From positions 310,001 to 374,000 of the forward strand of contig JAHLEZ010000019.1 of the NCBI GenBank assembly GCA_020726505.1: a stretch of 64,000 bases of DNA, in the 5' to 3' direction. Position numbers and translations under genes: made by a program. The notes beneath the pieces were generated by a model. It was given only the letters and a program-made list of their open reading frames with translations, made no database searches and was not told the DNA's origin. Each line of letters starts with the position of its first letter. The stretch's first letter is position 1. Shown piece after piece: positions 25,213-34,801 of this stretch. This DNA is from Leptodontidium sp. MPI-SDFR-AT-0119. Its lineage: Eukaryota; Ascomycota; Leotiomycetes; Helotiales; Leptodontidiaceae.

Positions 25213-25877
25213 CACAAGGAGCTTTTACATCAGCTCGAAAGATATCTGGTCACACGCTTGGAGGAATCCGATTTCTTAGGATTCTGAAGGAGCTGATACC
25301 AGCCTTTTTTTCGATGACGATAATGGAGCCTACATCCAAGGCTCCTGGTGGAACAACATGTCTGCTATCAAGCAGTTCGAGGTCGATACAAAAACCGGGT
25401 TGCTTCTTTCGGAGGTCAAGGATCTATGGGATAACTTTGCAAAGCATCATTCTGAAGGGCCCCACGTATCTATGAAAGGAAGGTTGGATTTTATAGTCTC
25501 CTGAATATGGCGATGTATAAGCTGACATTCTTGCCTTAGCTGCCAGAAGCCCTCGCCACAGGGACTGAACAATTGATGTGGGAGCCACTAATTCTTGGCC
25601 TTCTCGCTAAAGCAGCCTATCATAACAGCGCTATCAGGAGGGCGCTCTTGGAGGCAGCTAAGGGATAATTTCTATGGCTGGATGGCTATTTCCTCACGAC
25701 CAGCATCTACGTGAGAGTAGATCATCTTCAATCTGCGGTAAAGCCACAGAGGTTTTAGTAGACGCAGTGCTTGCAATTAAGAGTGGTAACAATAATTCAT
25801 TCTCGTCACAGCAAGCGTTGATGGTTGGTCACGAAATAAAAGTGATTAATTACAAGAGCATAGTATTAATTATGTAG
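25213..25877 (+). pseudogene. Second gene remnant, family not recognised
   Basis: Coding-like sequence in shifting frames and without a credible start. HKELLHQLERYLVTRLEESD (from 25,213) meets a stop at 25,285-25,287. The +1 frame then continues as SLFFDDDNGAYIQGSWWNNM and EVKDLWDNFAKHHSE up to a stop at 25,502-25,504. After a possible intron ending TTAG near 25,540 it resumes as ATGTEQLMWEPLILGLLAKA, hits TAA near 25,667 and shifts frame near 25,707. It then ends with ATEVLVDAVLAIKSGNNN and a stop at about 25,877. Amino-acid composition and helix pattern argue for a former protein rather than chance, but I cannot name it. It could be a downstream neighbour of the large remnant or a separate gene that decayed in the same block. 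Confidence 0.5.
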
Positions 25878-26034
25878 AGGTATGTCTTCCCTTCCAACGC
25901 CAAGTGATGAATCTAATGCTATGATCCTCCATGTCATCAACATTACGACATTATGAATGCCCCGATTTTCCTCCTGGAATAACTGCCACTACATCGATAG
26001 TGACCAGAGGGAAAAAGGGCACTGCGTTGTTGTC

Positions 26035-27324
26035 TCACAACGCCAGAGCAGCAGCGGCGAGTGCAAGCGCACCGAAGGAATTGGAGATACGGTTCATATA
26101 AGCAGCACCAGTATATATCGCAGTGTATGATGTCGTTGGGGTGACAGAGGCTCCGGTGCTGTGAGCTGGCGAGCCAGTCTTAGTTCCAGATGGGTGTGAT
26201 CCAGGAACGGAGACCGAGGATTGTACTGGGTAGGTCGCGGCATTAGACGCGGCTGGGTAGGTTGCGATACCGGATGCGCCTGGATAGGTTGCGGCACTGG
26301 ACGCGGCTGGGTAGGTTGCGACACTGGACGTGGCTGGGTAGGTTGCGACACTGGACGCGGCTGGGTAGGTTGCGATAGTGGATGCAACTGGATAGGTTGC
26401 GGCACTGGACACGGCTGGATAGGTTGCGAAAGTGGATGCAACTGGATAGGTTGCGGCACTGGACGCGGCTGGGTAGGTCACGATACTGGATGCAACTGGA
26501 TAGGTTGCGGCACTGGACGCGGCTGGGTAGGTCACGATACTGGATGCAACTGGATAGGTTGCGACACTGGACGTAGATACAGTCCCGGCTGCTGTAGAAG
26601 AAGTAGTTGCAGAGCTACTCGAGGCGGTCTCAGATGTCGTGGAAGAAGCGGTTGCAGAGCTACTCGAGGCGGTCTCAGATGTCGTGGAAGAAGCGGTTGC
26701 AGAGCTACTCGAGGCAGTCTCAGATGTCGTAGAAGATGAGGTTGCAGAGCTGCTCGTGGGAGCTGCAGCATCGGTGCAGTTACCAGCTGCGAACGCAGCG
26801 GCACCTTCTGCTAAGGATGCGATGAATGGGGCAGCCAAGTTTTGAGCGACAGGCTGAACGACGGCGGGAACAAGTGCGACGATGGCGTTGATGAGACCGT
26901 TGGAGGAAGTTTGGATGCCAGAAGTTATTGAGTTGAGGTCACTGCATAGCCTTGCGGCTTCGAAGGCAGACTTCTTTGCAATGAGATCGCTGACGAGGGT
27001 TTGACCAACAGCCTGCAATGCTTGCACGGGGGCTGCTAAGGCGATTGCGTCGCCGACCGTAAGAGCGCCGCTGGATGGAACAGTTGCTGCTTGGCTGTTG
27101 ATGGTAGCTATCAGAGCCGCTGCACTGCTGTCAACTGCTGATGAGTCGCCGGAGAATGAGTTCACAGCGGAGTCAAGTGCAGTAAGGCCAGATCCAACCG
27201 CATTAAGGACATTGGTGATAGCAGGCACATCTCGTTCGACAGGCGTACCACGACCAACGATGGTGGGCTCAGCAATGACACCAACAGCCAAGGTGGCAAG
27301 GGAGAATGCGGAATTGAACTTCAT
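26035..27324 (-). CDS. HsbA-domain, GPI-anchored cell-surface protein with tandem repeats
   Basis: A single exon of 429 residues. There is a signal peptide (MKFNSAFSLATLAVGVIAEP), then a hydrophobic-surface-binding protein A / cell-wall galactomannoprotein-type helical domain (about 30-175, with paired VGSGLTALDSAVNSFSG and VQALQAVGQTLVSDLIAKKS helices). A Ser/Thr/Ala-rich stalk follows, built of three 15-residue repeats (consensus ETASSSSATASSTTS) and thirteen 9-residue repeats (consensus ATYPxASSx). The end is a small-residue site before a short hydrophobic tail (SNSFGALALAAAALAL), the pattern of a GPI attachment signal. HsbA-type proteins sit on the fungal surface and adsorb to hydrophobic substrates, in some cases recruiting cutinase-like enzymes. 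The start at 27,324 was chosen over an in-frame ATG 26 codons upstream because it begins directly with the signal peptide. The gene is divergent from a second HsbA gene. Confidence 0.85.
   Translation of the reverse strand: MKFNSAFSLATLAVGVIAEPTIVGRGTPVERDVPAITNVLNAVGSGLTALDSAVNSFSGDSSAVDSSAAALIATINSQAATVPSSGALTVGDAIALAAPVQALQAVGQTLVSDLIAKKSAFEAARLCSDLNSITSGIQTSSNGLINAIVALVPAVVQPVAQNLAAPFIASLAEGAAAFAAGNCTDAAAPTSSSATSSSTTSETASSSSATASSTTSETASSSSATASSTTSETASSSSATTSSTAAGTVSTSSVATYPVASSIVTYPAASSAATYPVASSIVTYPAASSAATYPVASTFATYPAVSSAATYPVASTIATYPAASSVATYPATSSVATYPAASSAATYPGASGIATYPAASNAATYPVQSSVSVPGSHPSGTKTGSPAHSTGASVTPTTSYTAIYTGAAYMNRISNSFGALALAAAALAL
26212..26562 (-). repeat. Coding tandem array, 13 x 27 bp
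   Basis: Exactly 351 bp of 27-bp units encoding ATYPxASSx in the stalk of the GPI-anchored protein. Units are diverged but in register, and two alternating unit types are visible (PVASSI and PAASSA). Such arrays change length by slippage or recombination. Confidence 0.95.
26621..26755 (-). repeat. Coding tandem array, 3 x 45 bp
   Basis: Three near-identical 45-bp units at 26,621, 26,666 and 26,711 encode the Ser/Thr-rich 15-residue repeat of the same stalk. The first two units are almost identical, which suggests recent duplication. Confidence 0.92.
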
Positions 27325-27468
27325 TTTGACGGTTTGAATCGCGTGGTTCTCTAATGCGCTGGACGACCTGGGCAACTGTGGGCAAAACGAGTGACTTTTC
27401 AAGTGGTCTAAAGGCTTTTGAAAGAATGGTGCAAAGATCCAGAAGGAGAAAAGGATTTCCTCAATTGT

Positions 27469-27476
27469 CTTATAAA
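27469..27476 (-). promoter_or_regulatory. TATA-like box of the GPI-anchored HsbA gene
   Basis: Minus-strand TTTATAAG, about 145 bp upstream of the start codon at 27,324. Confidence 0.5.
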
Positions 27477-28838
27477 CGAAGACTACCCATATGCCAATTT
27501 CGTTGGCAGGGGCTCGTGGCTATTGACATGTGAACCTCGGACTATGTTGGTGACTGTGCCGCAATTCAAATGATGCATGACCTCCTCTCCTTTCTTAATC
27601 ACCTCTCCAGGTCTCGTAATTGCGTGTTGATACTAGAAAAGTCATGAATGAACGACCCGTTTGATGCGGGGGAAGTTGGAGTAGGCTAGATTCCCGATCC
27701 ATGTCTGTGCGGATCAGGAATATTGGCATACAGAAAGCTTGTTGGGTAGCCGCTTATGGGCCCTACCTCCGAAAGCGAGATGAAATATATGGAAGGGGTT
27801 GAAAGTGCTCCCCCCTCGGTTAAATTGTTTCGCTCTACTCTGGGAGAGTACCGATATTAGATTATCCTCCAACATGAAGGCATTGGTTCATCCTGGCAAA
27901 GGGCATGACTTCGTAATAATGCATTCGCGCCTCCTTTAGTTCCAAGTTCAGATCGCACTCTTCCAGGTACTCTTGTGGACTGTTTGATATGAAGGTTCGG
28001 ACCAAGTATACCCTCTGACTTTGATTTTGGATATTATGTTTACTCATAGTTTCCTTAACTTGAAGCTGAAAGAGGCTGCTTCATTTCCCTGCAAGGTAGG
28101 AAGGTGCGAAAGCTTACAACCATGGCGCCGGATTTGGACACCGCAATTGTTTTGCCTTGTGTCAGTTGAACTGTCGCCATAAATCTGCAGATGGCAACTG
28201 CCGCCCTACAAACAAAGGAAACTGCTCCGAGCAACCGGAAGCATGATTGGCTGGCCCGTGGCCATGCGCCGAGATTAGAAGATTGGGAAAACCGCAAATT
28301 TTCACGCAATACGTTCCATACATGGCCTGGCTCCGCTGTCTCCAGACTACCCTGGGCAAGGTTTCAGGGGTAACAGCTGGTTCAGGTCCATAGTCCGGGG
28401 GCCCGGGGGCTAGTGAGCGGCCGTTTGACAGAATCTGGGGAAATGCCCCGTGGAGTGTTTACCCCGCTACCTCTAGCGAAAAGGCAATCGCCAAACTCTT
28501 ATTCGGAGTCACAAACCTGGTGGAAGCACCGAGGAACTTTTTTATCCACCCAACCACGGCTGAGAATAAAACGTTTTGCAGGCGCAATTAGTTCGTCCTG
28601 CACGGGCCATGTGCTTTTTCGTTTGGCACTCTCCTATACTATCTAGAATATGGGGTATGGGGTATGGGGATTAGCCCTCGCAGAAATTGCACTGCTGACA
28701 CTGTGATGCACAGATAACTCGTTATAGCGACATCTCAACACTTAGTTTTCTTGCCTCTGACGATGGTTTTGCGAAAAATACCGAGGTGCCTCTGTTTGTT
28801 CCACTTGGACATGTGAAAATTTCCAGGGTTTTCTTAGG

Positions 28839-28846
28839 TATAAATA
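28839..28846 (+). promoter_or_regulatory. TATA box of the small HsbA gene
   Basis: TATAAATA, about 120 bp upstream of the start codon at 28,966 and followed by a CT-rich leader, typical of a highly expressed fungal gene. Confidence 0.6.
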
Positions 28847-28965
28847 AAGGAGGACAATCCAGGATTCAACCTTTCTCTCTTCTGTATCGGCATTCTCTAT
28901 CTTATCTATCTTATCCCCAAGCACACATCAAGTTTTCCTGGCATCCCTCGACAAACCGGCTCAAA

Positions 28966-29551
28966 ATGGTTCATTTCAAGACTCTCTTTGCCGCAGTGCT
29001 CAGCCTCAGTGTTGCAACATGCAACCCCGTTGACAAGCGAGATGCCGCTCTCGTCTTAACGGACCTCACAGCCGTTGGCAACGCTCTTACCACCTTGACC
29101 GCTTCCGTTACCTCTTATACCGGAGGACTGACTGGGGCCATTACTATCTCGACTAACGGGAACACCTTGGACACCGCTATCAACAAAGCAACCACCGATG
29201 CAAATTCTTCGGCTGCCTTCACAGCAGCTCAGAGCGCCAGCATCACCAGCTCCATTGGCACGCTGACTCCCCAGATCCAATCTACTCTCACTGCCTTGGT
29301 TAACAAGGTATTTTGAATGAGCCCACACTTGACCTTTATGGAATGCTCACGGTTCACTACAGGAACCCCTCTTCGATGCCTCAGCCCTTGATCCCCTGGT
29401 TCTGAGCCAGTTGAATACCCTTCTTGCAGATTCAGACAAGCTTGGTGTTGCTCTTCAGGCCAAGGCCGTGGCCGCTGATGTTGTGACTCTCAAGGGTTAT
29501 CAGAGCACCATCGATACCTCATTTGCATTCGCTATTGCCGTCTTCACTTAG
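28966..29551 (+). CDS. Small secreted HsbA-domain protein
   Basis: Two exons, 28,966-29,307 and 29,363-29,551, with a 55-nt phase-0 intron (GTATTT...CTACAG); 176 residues. The signal peptide is MVHFKTLFAAVLSLSVATC, followed by a likely propeptide ending VDKR, a Kex2-like site. The rest is the HsbA four-helix-type domain (AALVLTDLTAVGNALTTL ... SITSSIGTLTPQIQSTL ... LDPLVLSQLNTLL). There are no stalk repeats and no C-terminal hydrophobic tail, so it should be released or held in the wall without an anchor. Its size is close to Aspergillus HsbA as I recall it. Function by family: binding of hydrophobic surfaces. Without the intron splice the frame stops immediately after VNKVF, which supports the intron. 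Confidence 0.88.
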
Positions 29552-31767
29552 GCACGACCAGAGAAGCGTGGGTATTGGTTGGGGCAGATGTTGTTTGATT
29601 TGAAGGATGTGGAGGTAATGGGGCGATGGAGGGGGAGAGTGGGAGAAGGAAAGGGGACATTGAATGTACTGTCCCATGATCCTCCTAGCACATTGTCCCT
29701 CTTGCAAGATCCTCCACTTCATGGACCGTTGCACCAAAAAATTTACTTCTGTATTTTGCTTCCACACGTAAACCTCCAGTCCAATCGTTTGAAACTTATT
29801 TTCCAATGAACACTGTAAACTTTTTGGAAACTTATTCCCAACCCAAAGCAATACGCCGACTACCAGCCAAGAGTCTCTAACTGCCTCAGAATACTCACTC
29901 AATTTCTCCCTGTCTGAAGCCTATTTCGGTTACCAGCGTGTCTGTTTCTTCCAAAATTATGTAGCCATGATTCACGAATCAGCCTTTGACCTTCAGCTTT
30001 CACTCTTCAATATCCTGTCTTGAGAGTTTCCCCTTTGAATACACCGTTTTATGATAGTATAGTTGATTTCACTATCACCCGCAAGCTGAAGCCATGTAGC
30101 TACATACCATTCTTAGTTCATCAAAGCTACCAGTAGCCACCAGTGCCAGAAAAATCAACTTCAACATGCTACCTTCCAGCTCTGTATCACGATGCTACTT
30201 GAGGCAAGTTGAGAATCGCATTCGACATCAGAGAAACCTGAGGGAACCTAAGAACTGGTCAAACCTGGCTGCGTACATTTTTGCACCTGCTTCCTCTATC
30301 TTAGCCACCAGATTAATCACCTCTGCATCTCGAGTCAGCCAAGGTTTCGAGGTCTTGGATTGTCACTTGTATTTGACCTGTATGTAGCCTGATCCATATC
30401 CCCGATATAATCTCCTCCAAAGCATCGAATGTCGCTGAGATGTGAAGCTCACTTCACAGTGCTCTTTTTTCTCCAGGTCCACTACTTCTCTCTCTATGGT
30501 TGGTTTAGTACCAAGGATGACGTTTCCGTCTAACATATAGTCTCATCTTTACTATACTCTGCAAAAAGAGGTATTCGATTCAAGTAAATATCTAGTTCCA
30601 TATAAGGCTGTTACGGACCTGCGGACGCACTGTGAGCGGCCGCTAGGCCCTGGGATGAAGCGTCCTCTCCGGGGGTGAATTAGGTGGCCGATTCTGCCAG
30701 CTTGAGTAAATCTAATAAATCTATAATTATCTCAACACTCAACTATTTAATGTTTGAAAAATTGAGAGACTAAGATCTTTAGCTATTTTGGAAGAAGCAT
30801 AGAAAGTTTTATACATTTTTGAGACTCTAAAGTAGTGGAATAAACATTTCTCGCCTTCGATTTTGATGTTCTCGCTTGTCAAAATCGGCCAGGCAATTCC
30901 CCGCCGGAGAGGCGTCCTAGGAGCGGGCGAAGTCTTAGGAACCGGAGTGATCTCAGGAGTGCAGCCACTGGGAGCACCGTACGTACCGCAGCTCTCATAC
31001 ATAGGTTATAATCTCAGTATTCCGATGCGTACCTGCACGATGGTTCTCTACAAGACAAGCTCTTCTTGTTACTTCGTCAAGTGATTCGATAAACCCTTGC
31101 AGCGCACTCCACTTCTCCCAACCCCCTCCCTCACTTGGTAACAAATAAAATCATCATCTTCACCGCAAGATGCTCCAAACCTGGTCATAATGAGGCTGAT
31201 GAGAACGGCTGCCTCCTTACTGTTGCATCTCCGTCACCAATTTGGCGGCTGGGGAGGTTGGTGCGCCGACTCCTTCGCATGCAAGGCTACCCAATGCACC
31301 TTCAAAAGGAGCCCGAAGCGGCTAGGAGTGCTGCACTCACAGCGAATACCCACCTCCTATCGCAGGCTTATTGGTCTTGTATGGCCAGCTCATCGACGCC
31401 TCGCTCATGCGGTTCATGCATGCATGCACACATTTCAGGCTGCGTCGCGCAGCTTCTAATTCCGTTCCCTTCTTTCTCTTTCGTCTAAAAAACTTTCTTG
31501 GACCCGGCCCTGCCTAGGTCGCACGGATGAATCATTTTCGTTCGAATATTTCCTTGCTGGCTGGTTTCCCTTCCTCTTCTCTCCTTTTCCTTTCCTTTCG
31601 TTCGCTTTGCTACTACCTATATTAGCATATTATGTGTCTTCGAAATCCTAACGGTGAGTACCGAGGGATCTGGGGGAAATGGAGGTGTGGGAGTGAGCGA
31701 TTGCTGACAATTGTGCAGAATGCGAATCGAGATCCCTGGCCGACCGGCGACGATCCACTGATCGAGG
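29552..31767. other. Intergenic region, 2.2 kb, no gene recognised
   Basis: AT-rich in 30,680-31,080, CT-rich in the final 250 bp before the BTB gene. Open frames here are short and overlap on both strands, without domain-like content. A short upstream frame begins at 31,632 (MCLRNPNG) and is followed by a GTGAGT donor; it may be part of the BTB gene's leader. Confidence 0.5.
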
Positions 31768-34700
31768 ATGGAGATGGCGCCCGAAGTCCTAACTTTCATG
31801 CCAAATGGCGATGTTACTCTGACCCTCATCCGACACGTATATCAGGAAGTCGAATCCCCGGAATCGGACAACAAGGCGTCTGCGGTGGAGGAAGCTGTTC
31901 TCGACGAGGACGCGGAGATTGAGGCAGCTCTGGGTATCGAGCCAGAAACCCCGGGGGAGGAGGAAAATACTCTATACTATGCGCCGGATGCGCCTGGAGC
32001 TGAAGATGGTCCGTTCTATCCGCCTCCTCCGCGAGCGAAACGTGGGTCGGATGAAAGAGATCGGTCCGCGAGCCCGCCGGCGTCCTTCTGGGCTGCGTTG
32101 AAGAGACAAGCTGCGAAAATAAATCTCGATGCGGTTGAGAATGAAAATGCGCCCAAAGCAGCGGTGAAGACCGAGAAGGTCATCGTGTCGAGTCATGAAG
32201 TGCAGTGTATAGTTTCTAGTCGACATTTAATGCTAGCCTCTCGATACTTCGAGACGATCCTCAGTGGAGAATTTGAGGAAGCGAAAGCTCTGCGGGCGAC
32301 AGGTCATGTGGAAATCACGATGCTGGACGAGGATCTGGATAGTATGACGATTTTACTGAATATCATTCATGGAGCGAGTCGAAAAGTTCCTAGAAATGTC
32401 AGCTTGGAAGTCCTAAGCAAACTTGCCGTACTGGTGAGTAAGTATGGGATGCTTGAAACAGTGGAGTTCTTTTCCGATACTTGGATTGATTATTTGCAAC
32501 GAGAGGGGCTACCAAAAGCGTATACCAAGGAAGTTTTGAGATTGCTGTTTGTGTTCTGGGTATTTGATCGGGAGACGGAGTTCAGGGATATGACGAGATT
32601 GGCACAGAGGGAAGCCGATGATAAATTTGAGGAAGATGTTGAAAAGTTGGAGGGTGTGAAGATTCCAGCAGGCATTATCGGTAGGTCAAATTCTCATGGA
32701 TAGTGTGAAATAGAAGAGACTAACGACAGATAGATGCTATCAAGCAGGCTCGTGTGTCCGCAATGGAAACTGCTCTGTCCGTTGTCCACACTCTGATCAC
32801 CAAGTATATGGAAGGCTCAGCACTCTGCGATGCAGCGCTCGACGAAGAACTCCGATATGCATGCGATGCGATGGTACTGGGTTCTCTTCTCAAAAGTTCC
32901 CGCAAGATTGGCATCTGGCCGAAACCCGAAGCACCGTTTCCTGGTAGGAAGTACAAGGGCCTGGCGAAAGCGATCCGGGGAATCAAGATTTTGGATGTGT
33001 GCAACAAAACAAGCAGTCGGAGATGGAACTCGCATGGGCCGGCTGGTAATTCTCATGGATTGGAGGATGTGATCGAGGAGAAGTTGAAGGAAGTCGAAAA
33101 GGGACTGGATGGGCTGAGATTGTTTGACTATGCAAAGAAGAGGTATGTTCTCAACCATCGTGAATGAAGGGTAGTACTGATGACAGCAGCGAGGAATATA
33201 TTCCTGTTTTCCAGCCGCCGCCACCGCCCCCGCCAGTTGTCAAGGCAGCGACAAATGGAGAGTTGAAGAAGGAAACCAATGGTTTCAAGACACACTCTCA
33301 AGCTTATGGCGAAAGAGTTGCAATTGTCAAGCCCGAGCCAAAACAAGAGCCGGCGCCGGAAGAGCCGAGAGCTCCAGTCTCGCCATTGCAATCTCGACCT
33401 CCTCTAGCCATGAACAACTCAAGAGAAGCACAGCCTACCCAGCAGCCTATGGAAGAACAGATCAAGCAAGAAATTCCACAACAACAATCTTCAAACCCAT
33501 ACCATCAACAGCGGCAGCAAGAAACTAGACCTGAAACTCAGCGACAGCATTCTACTCAACAAACGCAACCGACGAGAGGCCGGAGCCCACCTAGAACTGC
33601 AGCGCAACAAGAGAAATTACAGCCTGAAGTCCGGACGACAGAGAGACACACCTCCCCTTCACTCTTCTCTTGGCCAAGCGAGAACCCACTCAGAGAGCCA
33701 GAGCAGGAAGTGAAAACAGTTCCCAAGTCGCACCAATCGAGTGGATTTGTCCAACAGGAATCCCAAGCACAATATTCGCCACGGAACAGTGTTCATGAGA
33801 TCTCCATCGCGAAGCCAGTTTCGGTTACTCATGTCCAGGAAAGGCACAATTCCAACGGCTTCAGCCAGCATGAAACACAAGCGCAGCCAACAGCTCGGAA
33901 CAGTGTTCATGAAGCATTGCCCACCAAGTCAGTACCGGCCGCTCCTATTCAACAAAGGCACAGCTATGGAGGCTCCGTACAGAGAGAAACGCAATCACAG
34001 CCCTCATCCCGAAATAGCGTGCATGAGATCACGATTTCGAAGCCTTCGGTGACTCAGGTTTCTACCTCTCAGCAAAGACAAAATGGGCAAAATGGGCAAG
34101 ACAACTACAGCGGGCAGAATGGTCAGAACGGACAGAACGGTCACAGCGGGCAGAACAGTCAAAATGGCCAAACTACAACCTCCTCAGCAACAACGACCAT
34201 GCCGAACAGGAAGCCAATTTCCACCCCTCCCACACCAACGAGTCCAATATCGAGAGAAGAAGCTCCCATCCCAGCCTCGAGAGATGTATCGAAAGTCGTA
34301 GCAGCAGATAAGAAACTCTCCCGTACACCTTCATACCCACAAATGCCCGTGGGAAGAGAAGACGTCAAGTCACCTGCGCCCGAAGAGCCAAGAGTCGCAT
34401 CCATGGATCAGAATGCGATGATGGAAGGCGTGCTGCTCTCACCGCGCAACGGTAATCTCAATACTCATCCAACGACGACAAACAACCGAGAGGAGCGGAA
34501 AGCGAATGGCTCGGCGCCAGTTGTGGCAATGGAGAGGAAATCTCCATCACCTCCTGCACCTGCACCCGCAGCAGTGGCGCCTATCATGAATCGAGGACGG
34601 GATGGGAGAGAGAAGAGTCCTCCCACTGCGGGTATAATCAAGGGGAGAGAAAGCCCACTGAAGCAGGTCCAGCTCGTGGGGGACCCAGAGGAGAAAGTGA

Positions 34701-34801
34701 AGGAGAAGGAGGTGGTTGTTGAAGAGGAAGTTTGGATCCCGCCGGTGCAGAATTTTCGGACGAGGAAGGGGAAGAAGACTTTTTCGACTCGGTTCTCTTG
34801 A
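31768..34801 (+). CDS. BTB/POZ-domain protein with a long low-complexity, repeat-bearing tail
   Basis: Three exons, 31,768-32,680, 32,734-33,142 and 33,190-34,801, with introns of 53 and 47 nt; 977 residues. The fungal BTB fold is split. The first strand (FMPNGDVTLTLI, 10-21) is separated by about 115 acidic and proline-rich residues from the rest (SSHEVQCIVSSRHLMLASRYF to LLNIIHGASRKVPR, about 141-235). The family's helical back half follows (KLAVLVSKYGMLETVEFFSD; LLFVFWVFDRETEF) up to about 440. From there a roughly 540-residue Gln/Asn/Pro/Ser-rich tail holds polyproline, three 38-residue repeats and an NGQ-rich run. BTB domains mediate dimerisation and Cullin-3 or transcriptional-complex contacts; the partner is unknown. 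An in-frame stop just upstream fixes 31,768 or the ATG at 31,774 as start, unless an upstream exon at 31,632 is used. Confidence 0.83.
33740..34081 (+). repeat. Coding tandem repeat, 3 x 114 bp
   Basis: Three diverged 38-residue units in the BTB protein tail, each centred on RNSVHEI and starting with xGFxQxE(S/T)QxQ. They are conserved at the core and drifted at the edges. Confidence 0.85.
34080..34173 (+). repeat. NGQ-rich coding short repeat
   Basis: Degenerate 9-bp units encoding NGQ, with SGQ and NSQ variants, directly after the 38-residue array. Confidence 0.85.

Larger units (their letters stand above)
27325..28965. promoter_or_regulatory. Shared upstream region of the two divergent HsbA genes, 1.64 kb
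   Basis: Lies between two head-to-head surface-protein genes, with a TATA-like box near each start. A GC-rich pocket (28,380-28,440, CCCGGG and CGGCCG words) and a small tandem GGTATGG motif near 28,650-28,670 lie in the middle. Short frames at 28,055-28,646 look non-coding. Confidence 0.55.

Noticed and set aside
26212..26562. Regular repeat that could suggest a CRISPR-like or satellite array
   Set aside because: Units are contiguous with no spacers, keep the reading frame and encode a protein stalk.
26221..26739. 172-codon plus-strand frame with regular WIGCGTG-like repeats
   Set aside because: It is the reverse-strand reading of the 27-bp and 45-bp arrays of the HsbA stalk; the sense strand has signal peptide, domain and GPI signal.
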